Shown piece after piece: positions 26,104 through 35,167 of a DNA stretch of 64,000 nt (positions are counted from its first letter, which is position 1; every line of letters begins with the position of its first letter). The notes under the pieces are model-generated. The model was not told the DNA's origin. It worked only from the letters and a program-made list of their open reading frames with translations, and made no database searches. The DNA comes from Hymenobacter nitidus (GTDB lineage: Bacteria; Bacteroidota; Bacteroidia; Cytophagales; Hymenobacteraceae): assembly GCF_020447315.1 (NCBI RefSeq), contig NZ_JAJADQ010000006.1, positions 297,403-361,402 on the forward strand. The letters run 5' to 3'. The translations under genes were made by a program, and so were the position numbers.

Positions 26104-26679
26104 CTAGTCCAGATACGGCTCGACGCGTGCCACGGCGGGCTTGCCGTCCGAGAAAGTTGCCGACACGTTATTCACCCGCTCCGTGTCGCGGATCTGCATT
26201 TTAATACAAGAGCCACCGTTCAACCGCGCCGATACGTCGAGCGTCTGGCGCAGGCGCTGCCCGTAGGCGGGTCGGAAGTTGGTGATGACGGCCCTCCGCA
26301 ACAGGCGCTGCTCGGGCATGCAGTAGAACTCGAACTGATTGCCCTGGTGTTGCAGCGTCAGAATCGTGTCGGTCTGACCTTTCTCGTGCAGGTTGGCAAA
26401 GGGCTTGCGCGACACCACTTTGGCCCCGGCACTAAGCAGCTCGGCGACGGTGGGCTCGGTGCCAAAGGGCTGCCCGGCCAGCGTATCGTTGGTCGTGACG
26501 CAGGTAGCCTTGGCCACTGGGGCTTTGGCCACGGCGCGGCGCTTGGTAGGGGCGGGCTGAGTCGTTTGGGCCCGGGCCGCGGCCGAGTCGTCGCTGTGGC
26601 AGGCGCCCAGGCTCACTGCCACGGACACCGCCAGGGCCGAAACCAGTTTAGCAGAAGAAAGCAGGGCAGCAGAAACCAT
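26104..26679 (-). CDS. Lipoprotein of unknown function
   Basis: About 191 residues from ATG 26679. The signal ends in the lipobox VSLGAC. A Lys/Ala/Pro linker follows, then a domain with three cysteines (ATCVTTND, FEFYCMPEQ, GGSCIKMQ) and mainly beta structure. No family recognised. Convergent with the gpmI-linked lipoprotein gene, 13 bp apart. Confidence 0.6.
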   Translation of the reverse strand: MVSAALLSSAKLVSALAVSVAVSLGACHSDDSAAARAQTTQPAPTKRRAVAKAPVAKATCVTTNDTLAGQPFGTEPTVAELLSAGAKVVSRKPFANLHEKGQTDTILTLQHQGNQFEFYCMPEQRLLRRAVITNFRPAYGQRLRQTLDVSARLNGGSCIKMQIRDTERVNNVSATFSDGKPAVARVEPYLD

Positions 26680-26759
26680 AGCGCAACAGAAGCCTTTTGC
26701 TGCTTCATACGCAAACCTACCCAAGCCGGCTTGTTACGCCCCCGATTTCTTTTGGGCTT

Positions 26760-27188
26760 TTAGCTCTCCGAACCCATAATCGTGGCCACAATCCAGCGGC
26801 GGCCGCCGTGGTTGCGGTGCTCCCCCAGATACACGCCCTGCCAGGTACCCAGAGCCAGCTCGCCATTGGTAATCGGGAGGGTGACAGAGGTGCCCAGCGT
26901 GGCGGCTTTCAGGTGGGCCGGCATGTCGTCGGGGCCTTCCTGGGTGTGGTGGAAGTAGGGCGCATTCTCGGGTATGGCCCGGTTGAAGTACTGCTCGAAG
27001 TCGTGGCGGACGGTCGGGTCGGCGTTTTCGTTGATGCTCAGACTGGCCGAGGTGTGCTGAATAAAGAAGTGCACCGTCCCGACCTTGATGCGCTCCAGTT
27101 CGGGTAGCTCCGCCACCAGCACATCGGTGATGAGGTGAAAGCCGCGGCGCACGGCCGGCATGCGCAGGCGTTTCTGAATCCAGATCAT
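26760..27188 (-). CDS. YjbQ family (UPF0047) protein
   Basis: About 142 residues. GTVHFFIQHTSASLSINENADPTV, HLKAATLGTSVTLPI and LGTWQGVYLGEHRNHGGRR are the signature of YjbQ/UPF0047, with the conserved His and Glu residues of its putative active site. Some members have weak thiamine-phosphate synthase activity, but the physiological role is unclear. It follows the beta-helix lipoprotein by 15 bp, so they are likely one transcript. Confidence 0.9.
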   Translation of the reverse strand: MIWIQKRLRMPAVRRGFHLITDVLVAELPELERIKVGTVHFFIQHTSASLSINENADPTVRHDFEQYFNRAIPENAPYFHHTQEGPDDMPAHLKAATLGTSVTLPITNGELALGTWQGVYLGEHRNHGGRRWIVATIMGSES

Positions 27189-27203
27189 AGCAACTAGGGC
27201 GGG

Positions 27204-28709
27204 CTAGGGGTTTTTACGCTCGTAGGCACCCGGGTCGGGCGTGGCCGGGTCGCGCGGGCGGTTGAGCAGGTCATTGGTCACGCCTCCGAAAGGCTTGGCC
27301 GTATTGCGCACCGCCGAAAGCGTATCGAGGCTGTAGTCGAACTTATCGGCAAACTGCCCGGCGGGACGCTTGAACTTGGGGTCCACGTTGAGCAGGTTGC
27401 CCCGGATGGCGCCCGTGCTGCCCGCCAAGGCTGTTTTGTAGACCTGGGTGCGCAACACGTTGTTTTCCAGCGTGAAGTCGGCGTAGGCATTACTGTTTTT
27501 GAAGAGCAGCTCATCGGCCACCGAGCCCCAGACGATAGAGTTGCGGATGCTGATACGGGTAAGCAGCGGCCCCGGCGTGGCCTGGGTTACGCCCTCATTG
27601 GTGAAAGCCACCGACTCGGTTTCGCGCCGGAACTGGGGCGTGAAGTTGGCAATGGTGCAGAAATTCAGGTTGTAAGTTCCCCCAGCCAGGCCCAGAATGG
27701 CGTACTCGCCGCAGTTGGTAAACAAGCAGTTGGTCAGGTTAAATTCGCCGGCAATGCCCAGAATGCCCGCGCCGTCGAAGCTCTGCCCACCGCTGGCGAA
27801 GGTGAGACCCGCTCCGGAAATGTTCCGGAATACCGTGTTTTCTACCGTTACCCGGGGGCGGGGCTGCTGGTTTTCAGGGTTGTACACCAGCAGGCCAAAG
27901 CTCGAATTCTTGATTTCGGCGTAGCGCACTACGCTGTTGCGGCTGCTGCCGGGGTCGAACTGAATACCGGCCCACTGGCCCGGCACGTCGTTGTAGAACG
28001 ATTCGAGCCGGTCGCCGGCAAAGCGCACGATGTTGCGGTCATCGGGCTTGAGCGCCGTGGTCGGCGCAAAGTCCGGATTCACGCGCAAAGTGCCTTTCAC
28101 AATGATGGCCGCGCCGGCGTGAACATACACCCGGGCCCCGGCCTCGATGGTCAGCACGCAGCCCACGGGCACCAGCACCGAGCCGGGCAGCACGTGGGGC
28201 TTGTCGGCGCGCCACACCTCGGCGCAGCTGAGCACCCCGCGGTGGAAATACGCATTCTGCCCGTAGGCCACCAGCTGCACCTGCTGGTCGTTGCCATTGG
28301 TTTTGAACTGGAGCTGATCGGCATTCAGAAACGGCTTGCCTTCGGGCTGGGCCGTGCCGGGGCCCAGCTTGGCCCGCACCAGCACCAATACGCTGTCTTT
28401 ACCCCTGATTTCGACGTTGTTGGCAATCGGGCCGGCGTCGCCGTTCACGATAATAGAATACTCCGACACGGCCGGATTCAGCACCCGGATCTGCTCCACC
28501 TTCACGGCCCGGCTGTTGCGGTTATACACCCACAGGCGCTTCGTAACCGTGGCTACCTGGGCAAATACCGTGTCGAAGAGCACCGTATCGGTCGAGAATT
28601 CGAGCTTGGCACCGGGGTCGGTGGTAAACACGTCTTCCTTGGGCTCACAGCCCGGCAGCACGGTCAGCAGGCACGACAACACTAGCAAACAGGGTAGCAG
28701 AAAGCGCAT
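27204..28709 (-). CDS. Lipoprotein with right-handed parallel beta-helix
   Basis: About 501 residues with lipobox LTVLPGC. An N-terminal immunoglobulin-like region (KLEFSTDTVLFDTVFAQVATVTKRLWVYNRNSRAVKVEQI, given here only as a start) of about 140 residues precedes a beta-helix: repeated short strands with Asn ladders such as NSVVRYAEIKNSSFGLLVYN, VTVENTVFRNISGAGLTF and FNLTNCLFTNCGEYAI, each step 20-25 residues. The C terminus has RPRDPATPDPGAYE, a common cap in Bacteroidota surface proteins. Probably polysaccharide-related or structural, at the cell surface. Confidence 0.7.
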   Translation of the reverse strand: MRFLLPCLLVLSCLLTVLPGCEPKEDVFTTDPGAKLEFSTDTVLFDTVFAQVATVTKRLWVYNRNSRAVKVEQIRVLNPAVSEYSIIVNGDAGPIANNVEIRGKDSVLVLVRAKLGPGTAQPEGKPFLNADQLQFKTNGNDQQVQLVAYGQNAYFHRGVLSCAEVWRADKPHVLPGSVLVPVGCVLTIEAGARVYVHAGAAIIVKGTLRVNPDFAPTTALKPDDRNIVRFAGDRLESFYNDVPGQWAGIQFDPGSSRNSVVRYAEIKNSSFGLLVYNPENQQPRPRVTVENTVFRNISGAGLTFASGGQSFDGAGILGIAGEFNLTNCLFTNCGEYAILGLAGGTYNLNFCTIANFTPQFRRETESVAFTNEGVTQATPGPLLTRISIRNSIVWGSVADELLFKNSNAYADFTLENNVLRTQVYKTALAGSTGAIRGNLLNVDPKFKRPAGQFADKFDYSLDTLSAVRNTAKPFGGVTNDLLNRPRDPATPDPGAYERKNP

Positions 28710-28738
28710 AGCAGGAATAGAGGTCAGGGTACAAACGG

Positions 28739-28821
28739 GTCATCCTGAACATTGAGCAGAACCTTATGCCAATGGAACGGGGTGTTCTGGCGTGGCAAGG
28801 TCCTGCGCAATGCTCAGGATG
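28739..28821. mobile_element. MITE-like palindromic element with apparent target-site duplication
   Basis: Arms of about 33 bp (GTCATCCTGA(A/G)CATTG then (A/C)GCAG(A/G)ACCTT) form an imperfect inverted repeat of 83 bp with only a handful of mismatches. The copy is flanked by the direct repeat ACAAACGG at 28731-28738 and 28822-28829, which looks like an 8-bp target duplication. It sits between the beta-helix gene and prfA. No transposase is encoded, so it would be non-autonomous. Confidence 0.65.
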
Positions 28822-28856
28822 ACAAACGGATTATAGAGCAGCTTAGTGCGTTGCGG

Positions 28857-29927
28857 CTACGCCACGCCTTCCTGCAGGCGCTCAGCGCTTTCGGCGATGC
28901 GCAGCTGCTCCACGAAGTCGTCGATGTTGCCTTCCATCACGCTGGCCAGGTTATACACCGTGTAGCCAATGCGGTGGTCGGTTACGCGGCCCTGGGGGTA
29001 GTTGTAGGTCCGGATTTTGTCCGACCGGTCGCCGCCGCCAATCATGCTCTTGCGGGTTGCGCCTTCGGCTTCGTTCTTCTTGGCCAGCTCAATTTCGTAG
29101 ATGCGGGAGCGAAGCACCTGCAGGGCCTTGTCGAAGTTTTTGAGCTGCGACTTCTGGTCCTGGCACTGGGCCACGAGGCCGGTGGGCAGGTGGGTGAGAC
29201 GCACGGCCGAGTACGTGGTGTTTACCGACTGGCCACCGGGGCCCGACGACATAAACAGGTCCTTGCGCACGTCGTTCATGTCGATCTGCACGTCCAGCTC
29301 TTCGGCCTCGGGCATCACTACGATGGAAGCCACCGAGGTGTGAATGCGGCCCTGGGTTTCGGTGGCCGGCACGCGCTGCACGCGGTGCACGCCGCTTTCA
29401 AACTTGAGCTTGGCGTATACGTCCTCGCCTTTCACGGCCAGGATAATTTCCTTGTAACCGCCCGAAGTGCCTTCGGTGGCGTCCACGAGTTCCATTTTCC
29501 AGCCCTGGCGCTCGGCGAAGCGCATGTACATGCGCTGCAGGTCGCCGGCGAAGATGGCGGCCTCGTCGCCCCCGGCCCCGGCCCGGATTTCCATGATAAC
29601 GTCCTTGCTGTCGTTGGGGTCTTTAGGAATCAGCAGGTCTTTGATGATGGCTTCGAGGCGCTCCTGCTCGGGCAGCAGCGTTTCGAGCTCGTCTTTGGCC
29701 ATCTGGCGGAAGTCCTCGTCTTTCTCGGTGGCAATAACTTCGCGGGCCCCCTCGATGTTGGACAGCACCTGCTGATAATTCCGGTACTCGGTCACGATTT
29801 TGCCGAGGTCCTTGTACTCTTTATTCAAGGTCTTGTAGCGCTTCATGTCGCTCATGGCCTCGGGCTGCATCAGCTGCTCGTTTACGTCTTCGTAGCGCTG
29901 GCGAATGGCCTCCAGTTTATCTAGCAT
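28857..29927 (-). CDS. prfA: Peptide chain release factor 1
   Basis: About 356 residues from ATG 29927. It has GGQ in [20 protein letters not shown] (domain 3, peptidyl-tRNA hydrolysis), the RF1-type PAT codon-recognition tripeptide in [14 protein letters not shown], and GAGGDEA. It recognises UAA and UAG. The in-frame ATG at 29978 is less likely because the RF1 N terminus begins [15 protein letters not shown]. Single gene, with the thr leader region upstream on the other strand. Confidence 0.95.
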   Translation of the reverse strand: MLDKLEAIRQRYEDVNEQLMQPEAMSDMKRYKTLNKEYKDLGKIVTEYRNYQQVLSNIEGAREVIATEKDEDFRQMAKDELETLLPEQERLEAIIKDLLIPKDPNDSKDVIMEIRAGAGGDEAAIFAGDLQRMYMRFAERQGWKMELVDATEGTSGGYKEIILAVKGEDVYAKLKFESGVHRVQRVPATETQGRIHTSVASIVVMPEAEELDVQIDMNDVRKDLFMSSGPGGQSVNTTYSAVRLTHLPTGLVAQCQDQKSQLKNFDKALQVLRSRIYEIELAKKNEAEGATRKSMIGGGDRSDKIRTYNYPQGRVTDHRIGYTVYNLASVMEGNIDDFVEQLRIAESAERLQEGVA

Positions 29928-30113
29928 CTTGCCTTCAGGGAATTGTATTTGCAACTGCAAAGGTAAGGAAACAAACACGATGAACCCGGCCCCGCGTTCC
30001 GTGTGGCGAATAGAATATAGTGCGGGGGCGTTGCGGCTTGTTTTCGCCTGCCTCGCCCGGCTCCGGATAACCGCAGCAGAAAATCAAAATCCGGTAAAAA
30101 TCTGAGCCTGAAG

Positions 30114-30142
30114 TTGGACGGGTCAGATTATTCGCTACTTTG
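30114..30142 (+). promoter_or_regulatory. Promoter of the thr operon
   Basis: TTGG at 30114 (-33) and TACTTTG at 30136-30142 (-7) are separated by 19 bp, matching the Bacteroidota primary promoter layout. Transcription is expected near 30148, about 17 nt before the leader peptide. Confidence 0.6.
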
Positions 30143-30164
30143 GGCTCAATATTCAACGCGCCCA

Positions 30165-30251
30165 ATGCTTCAGCCAACTGCTACAGCTGCTTTTTTCCGC
30201 GCTCTGCCCGTTATTCTAACGGGTACAGGTATGGTCACAACAACCCGGTAA
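30165..30251 (+). CDS. thrL: Threonine-rich attenuator leader peptide
   Basis: A 28-codon frame (MLQPTATAAFFR then ALPVILTGTGMVTTTR) with seven threonines, at positions 5, 7, 19, 21, 25, 26 and 27, three of them consecutive just before Arg and the stop. Val and Ile codons are also present. It lies between a good promoter and an antiterminator/terminator pair ahead of the aspartokinase-homoserine dehydrogenase gene, exactly as in amino-acid attenuation. Ribosome stalling at the ACA ACA ACC codons would report low charged tRNA-Thr. It is too short for routine gene finding and I infer function from layout. Confidence 0.75.
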   Translation: MLQPTATAAFFRALPVILTGTGMVTTTR

Positions 30252-30347
30252 CCGGGCTGCACCTACCTCTTTCTCTCTAGTTTCTTTTGTGAGTCGCAGC
30301 CCGAGCCGAGGAAATCCCCAGGGGATTCCTCTACGCCCGGGCTTTTT
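30244..30347 (+). promoter_or_regulatory. thr operon attenuator (pause hairpin, antiterminator and terminator)
   Basis: Three mutually exclusive pairings are visible. (1) CCCGG / CCGGG (30244-30256) spans the leader stop codon. (2) CGGGCTGC at 30252-30259 pairs perfectly with GCAGCCCG at 30296-30303 as the antiterminator. (3) AGCCCG at 30298-30303 plus GAGGAAATCCCC pair with GGGGATTCCTC and CGGGCT to form a terminator ending at 30343, followed by TTTTT. Stalling on the Thr codons would block (1), allow (2) and give read-through into thrA. Confidence 0.75.
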
Positions 30348-30374
30348 CGTGTGTTCTTTTTTACGCCAAACGGT

Positions 30375-32819
30375 ATGCAGGTTCTAAAATTCGGCGGTAC
30401 GTCCGTCGCCAACGCCGCCAACATCACCAAGGTCCTCGCCATCGTAACGGCCGCGGCCCAGCAGGAAACCACCCTAGTGGTTGTATCGGCCCTGAGCGGG
30501 ATTACCGACGCCCTGATTGAGGCCGGCCGCCTGGCCGCTGCCGGCAACGAGACCTACCGGCAGCGCCTGCACCACATCGAAAGCCGCCACATGGAAGCCG
30601 CCCGGGAGCTGGTGCCGGTAACCAGCCAGAGCAGCGTGCTGAGTTTGGTGAAAACGCACTGCAACGAGCTGGAAGGCATCTGCAACGGCGTATTTCTGCT
30701 TGGCGAGCTGAGCGTGCGCACCCTCGACCGGGTCATGAGCTTTGGTGAACTGCTTTCCTCGCAGCTGGTAGCCGCCAGCCTGCGGGCCCGGCAGGTGCCG
30801 CACCAGTGGCACGACAGCCGCCAGCTCATCCGCACCAATTCCCAGCACGGCTTTGCCGCCGTCGACTTTGCCGTTACCAAGCAGCTCATCACCGATTTTG
30901 TGGCCGGACAGCCCGAGGCGCTGTACCTCGTGCCGGGGTTTGTGGCCGCCGATGCCCAGGGCGCTACTACCACGCTGGGCCGGGGCGGCTCCGACTACAC
31001 CGCCGCCATCTTTGCCGGGGCTCTGGGCGCCGGGCGCCTGGAAATCTGGACCGACGTGAGCGGCATGATGACGGCTGACCCCCGCCTGGTACCCCACGCC
31101 CGGCCGATTCCGCGCATCTCCTACCAGGAGGCCATGGAACTGTCGCACTTCGGGGCCAAGGTGTTGTACCCGCCTACCATTCAGCCGGTGATGAGCCAGG
31201 GCATCCCGCTCTGGATCAAGAATACCTTCGCGCCCACCGACCACGGCACGCTGGTTGAGGTAGCGCCGCCGGCCAGCCACCACATCGTGCGCGGCCTGTC
31301 GAGCATCGGGCAGCTGGCTTTGCTGAGCCTGGAAGGCAGCGGCATGGTGGGCATCCCGGGCTTTTCCAAGCGCCTGTTTGAAGCCCTGGCCCGGGAGAAA
31401 ATCAACGTGATTCTCATCACCCAAAGCTCCTCGGAACACTCCATCAGCGTGGGCATCAACGCCCGCGACGCGGCAACGGCCCAACGCTCGGTGGACGAGG
31501 AATTTGCCTACGAAATAGCCGTGGGCAAAGTCGAGCCCCTGCACCTGGAAACCGACCTGGCTATTGTGGCATTGGTGGGCGAAAACATGAAAAACCACTC
31601 CGGCATCAGCGGCCGGCTGTTTGGGGCGCTGGGCACCAATGGCGTGAACATCCGGGCTATTGCCCAAGGCTCGTCGGAGAAGAATATTTCCACGGTCATT
31701 CGGGCTCAGGACGTGAAAAAGGCCATCAACGTGCTGCACGAAACGTTTTTTGAGGCCACCAGCAAGCAGATAAACCTGTTTGTGGTGGGCGTGGGCAACG
31801 TGGGCAGCAAGCTGCTGGAACAGCTGGCCCGGCAGCAGGCCTACCTGCAGGAAAAGCTCAGGCTGAACGTGCGGGTGGTGGGCGTGGCCAACAGCAGCCG
31901 GTTTACCCTGCACGAGCACGGCCTGGAGCCCGGCGAGTGGAAACTGGCCCTGGAGCAGGGCGAGCCGCTGCACCTGCCCACACTGGTTGAGGCCATTCAT
32001 GCCCGCAACCTGCGCAACGCCGTGTTTGTGGACGTGACGGCCAGCGCCGACGTGGCCCAGGTGTACGGCGCTTTGCTGGAGAAAAGCGTGGCCGTGGTGG
32101 CTTGCAACAAGATTGCCTGCGCCTCGGAGTACGTGAACTATGCCCGGCTCAAGTCATTGGCCCAGGAGTTCAACACCGATTTTTTGTTCGAAACCAACGT
32201 GGGTGCCGGCCTGCCCGTCATTGGCACGCTGAACGACCTGCTGCGCAGCGGCGACGTGGTAAACCGCATCGAGGCCGTGCTGTCGGGCACACTCAACTTC
32301 GTCTTCAACCACTACGACGGCAAGCGGCCCTTTGCCGAGGTGGTACGCCAGGCCCAGGCCGAGGGCTACACCGAGCCCGACCCGCGCCTCGACCTGAGCG
32401 GCACCGACGTGGCCCGCAAAATCCTGATCCTGGCCCGCGAAACGGGCGAGACGCTGGAAATGGAACAGATTCACAACGTGTCGTTTTTGCCCGCCTCGTG
32501 CATGGAAGGTAGCGTGGAAGACTTCTACGAGCAGCTGGCCGTGCACGAAGACCACTTCCAGGGCCTGTACGAAGCCGCCGCGGCCCAGGGCAAAAAGCTC
32601 AAGTTCGTGGCCCGCTACGCCGACGGCAAAGCCAGCGTGGGTTTGCAGTCCATAGCGCCCGGCCACGACTTTTACGCCCTACAGGGCAAGGACAACGCGG
32701 TGCTGTTTTATACCAACCGGTATTCCGAGCAGCCGTTGGTCATCAAGGGAGCCGGGGCGGGAGCGGAAGTCACGGCCTCGGGCGTGTTTGCCGACATCAT
32801 CCGCGCGGCGCGGGGTTAA
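30375..32819 (+). CDS. thrA: Bifunctional aspartokinase / homoserine dehydrogenase I
   Basis: About 814 residues from ATG 30375. The aspartokinase part opens MQVLKFGGTSVANA and contains LGRGGSDYTAAIFAGAL; two ACT-type regulatory segments follow (about 310-460; LLSLEGSGMVG and IVALVGENMKNHSG), and the homoserine dehydrogenase part begins NLFVVGVGNVGSKLL with GTLNFVFNHYDGKRPF and LSGTDVARKILIL. It catalyses the first and third steps of the aspartate-to-threonine route. Expression is likely controlled by the leader attenuator. Confidence 0.95.
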   Translation: MQVLKFGGTSVANAANITKVLAIVTAAAQQETTLVVVSALSGITDALIEAGRLAAAGNETYRQRLHHIESRHMEAARELVPVTSQSSVLSLVKTHCNELEGICNGVFLLGELSVRTLDRVMSFGELLSSQLVAASLRARQVPHQWHDSRQLIRTNSQHGFAAVDFAVTKQLITDFVAGQPEALYLVPGFVAADAQGATTTLGRGGSDYTAAIFAGALGAGRLEIWTDVSGMMTADPRLVPHARPIPRISYQEAMELSHFGAKVLYPPTIQPVMSQGIPLWIKNTFAPTDHGTLVEVAPPASHHIVRGLSSIGQLALLSLEGSGMVGIPGFSKRLFEALAREKINVILITQSSSEHSISVGINARDAATAQRSVDEEFAYEIAVGKVEPLHLETDLAIVALVGENMKNHSGISGRLFGALGTNGVNIRAIAQGSSEKNISTVIRAQDVKKAINVLHETFFEATSKQINLFVVGVGNVGSKLLEQLARQQAYLQEKLRLNVRVVGVANSSRFTLHEHGLEPGEWKLALEQGEPLHLPTLVEAIHARNLRNAVFVDVTASADVAQVYGALLEKSVAVVACNKIACASEYVNYARLKSLAQEFNTDFLFETNVGAGLPVIGTLNDLLRSGDVVNRIEAVLSGTLNFVFNHYDGKRPFAEVVRQAQAEGYTEPDPRLDLSGTDVARKILILARETGETLEMEQIHNVSFLPASCMEGSVEDFYEQLAVHEDHFQGLYEAAAAQGKKLKFVARYADGKASVGLQSIAPGHDFYALQGKDNAVLFYTNRYSEQPLVIKGAGAGAEVTASGVFADIIRAARG

Positions 32820-32843
32820 TTTTCAGCTGTTCAACTGCTTTCT

Positions 32844-33800
32844 ATGCCTGCTTCCATCACTGTTCTGGCTCCCGCTACTGTCGCCAATGTCGTCTGCGGC
32901 TTCGACGTGCTGGGCTTTGCCCTGGCCACGCCCTCCGACACAATGCACCTGCGCCTGACCGATACGCCCGGCGTCACTATCCTCAACGAGGACGACTACA
33001 ACCTGTCCACCGAGCCGACCCGCAATGTGGCCGGCGCGGCTTTGCTGGCTTTGCTGCGCGAGGCCCCGGCTGGCACCGGCATCGAGGTCCGGATTCAGAA
33101 AAACATCAAGCCCGGCAGCGGCATCGGTAGCAGCGCGGCCAGCGCCGCTGGCGCCGTCGTGGGGGCCAACGAGCTGCTGGGCAACGTGTTCAGCAAGCAG
33201 GACCTGGTGCGCTTCGCCATGTTCGGGGAGGAAGTGGCCTCGGGGGTGCAGCACGCCGACAACATCGCGCCGGCCATCTACGGCGGCGTCACCCTGATTC
33301 GGGCCACCGAGCCCACGCCCGACATCGTGACCCTGCCCGCCCCCGAGCTGCACGTGACGGTGGTGCACCCTCAGATTGAAATCAAGACCTCCGACGCCCG
33401 CCAGATTCTCAAGAAGGAGGTACTGCTCAAGGATGCCATCCGGCAGTGGGGCAACGTGGGCGGGCTGGTGGCCGGCCTGCTCAAAGGCGACTACGACCTG
33501 ATTGGCCGGTCTCTGGAAGACGTCATCATCGAGCCCGTGCGCAGCATCCTGATTCCGGGCTTTGCCGAGGTGAAAGAACACAGCCGACTGGCCGGGGCCC
33601 TGGGCGGGGGCATTTCCGGCTCGGGACCATCCATTTTCATGCTGAGCCGCACCGAGCAAACCGCCCAGGCCGTGGCCCAGGCCATGCAGCAGATTTACCG
33701 CCGCCTCGGCATCGACTTTCACACCTACGTCACCCGCATCAGCCCCGTTGGGGTGCAGGTAGTTCCGTCCCAGCAGCTTCTTCCCAATGCAGTACTATAG
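32844..33800 (+). CDS. thrB: Homoserine kinase
   Basis: About 318 residues of the GHMP kinase family: VVCGFDVLGFAL, KPGSGIGSSAASAAGAV (ATP loop), and GGGISGSGPSIF (motif 3). It phosphorylates homoserine. It begins 24 bp after thrA and its end overlaps thrC by 14 bp, so the three genes are one operon. Confidence 0.95.
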   Translation: MPASITVLAPATVANVVCGFDVLGFALATPSDTMHLRLTDTPGVTILNEDDYNLSTEPTRNVAGAALLALLREAPAGTGIEVRIQKNIKPGSGIGSSAASAAGAVVGANELLGNVFSKQDLVRFAMFGEEVASGVQHADNIAPAIYGGVTLIRATEPTPDIVTLPAPELHVTVVHPQIEIKTSDARQILKKEVLLKDAIRQWGNVGGLVAGLLKGDYDLIGRSLEDVIIEPVRSILIPGFAEVKEHSRLAGALGGGISGSGPSIFMLSRTEQTAQAVAQAMQQIYRRLGIDFHTYVTRISPVGVQVVPSQQLLPNAVL

Positions 33801-35082
33801 CCTCAACCGCCAGGCGCCGAGCGTCGATTTTCGGGCTGCCACCCTGGCCGGCCAGGCCCCCGACGGCGGCCTGTACTTCCCTGAAACCATTCCGCGCTTC
33901 TCGCCCCAGCTGCTGCAAAGCCTGCGCACCCTGCCCAAAGCCGAGCTGGCCCTGCAGGTAATGCAGCCCTACGTGGGCACCACAATACCAGCCGCGGAGC
34001 TGGCCCGCATCTGCGCCGAAACTGTAGATTTCTCATTTCCCGTGGTGTCCGTTACCGAGCAGATTGCCGCGCTGGAGCTGTTTCACGGACCCACGCTGGC
34101 ATTCAAGGATGTTGGGGCGCGGTTCATGAGCCGCTGCCTGGGCTACTTTTCGCGCCAGCAAACCCGGGCCGTTACGGTGCTGGTGGCTACTTCCGGCGAC
34201 ACCGGCGGGGCCGTGGCCAACGGCTTTTTGGGGGTGGAAGGCGTGGAGGTCGTGATTCTGTACCCGGCGGGCAAAGTCAGCCCGGTGCAGGAGCAGCAGC
34301 TCACGGCCCTGGGCCAGAACATTACGGCCCTGGAAGTGCAGGGCAACTTCGACGACTGCCAGCAGCTGGTGAAGCAGGCTTTTACCGATGCCGCCGTTAC
34401 CAGCCACCTCACCCTGACGTCGGCCAACTCCATTAATGTGGCGCGCTGGCTACCCCAGCAGCTGTATTACCTCTACGCCAGCCAGCAGTGGCCGCACCCC
34501 GAGCCGCCGGTGGTGGCCGTGCCCAGCGGCAACTTCGGCAACCTCTGCGCCGGGCTGCTGGCCTACGCCTCAGGCTTGCCGGTGTCCCACTTTATTGCCG
34601 CCTGCAACGCCAACGACGCTGTGGCCCGCTACCTGCGCACCGGCGACTTTGCCGCTCGCCCGGCCGTGGCCACGCTTTCCAACGCCATGGACGTGGGCAA
34701 CCCCAGCAACTTCGGGCGTATTCTGGAGCTGTTTGCCCAGAACCACGCCACCATCAGCGGCCTGATTAGCGGCGGCACCGTTACGGACGCTGAAACCAGC
34801 GCCACCATTCGGCGGGTGCACCAGCAGACGGGCTACCTGCTCGACCCGCACGGCGCGGTGGCCTTTCACACCCTGGAAGCGTACCTGCACACCCGGCCCG
34901 GCCAGCACGGACTGTTTCTGGAAACGGCCCATCCGGTGAAGTTTCCAGAAGTCGTGGAGCCGCTGATTGGGCAGGCCATTGCCGTGCCGCCCGCCCTGCA
35001 CGAACTGATGCGCCAGCCTAAGCGTAGTATTGCCCTGGAACCGCGCTACGAGGCCTTGCGCGAGTATCTGCTGACACGCTGA
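33787..35082 (+). CDS. thrC: Threonine synthase
   Basis: About 431 residues. The N terminus MQYYSLNRQAPSVDF is the usual one; HGPTLAFKDVGARF carries the PLP-binding Lys, ATSGDTGGAVANGF the phosphate loop, and SANSINVARWLPQ, VVAVPSGNFGNLCAGL follow. It converts phosphohomoserine to threonine with PLP. Its start lies inside thrB (ATG 33787 before the thrB stop at 33800), which implies translational coupling. Confidence 0.95.
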   Translation: MQYYSLNRQAPSVDFRAATLAGQAPDGGLYFPETIPRFSPQLLQSLRTLPKAELALQVMQPYVGTTIPAAELARICAETVDFSFPVVSVTEQIAALELFHGPTLAFKDVGARFMSRCLGYFSRQQTRAVTVLVATSGDTGGAVANGFLGVEGVEVVILYPAGKVSPVQEQQLTALGQNITALEVQGNFDDCQQLVKQAFTDAAVTSHLTLTSANSINVARWLPQQLYYLYASQQWPHPEPPVVAVPSGNFGNLCAGLLAYASGLPVSHFIAACNANDAVARYLRTGDFAARPAVATLSNAMDVGNPSNFGRILELFAQNHATISGLISGGTVTDAETSATIRRVHQQTGYLLDPHGAVAFHTLEAYLHTRPGQHGLFLETAHPVKFPEVVEPLIGQAIAVPPALHELMRQPKRSIALEPRYEALREYLLTR

Positions 35083-35167
35083 CGCTCAACTTCTGATTCT
35101 TTGCGTTGTTTGCACTACCAAATCCGGTAGCTGCCGGCTCGTTTGTTTTTCGTGTTTTCCTGTTGCT

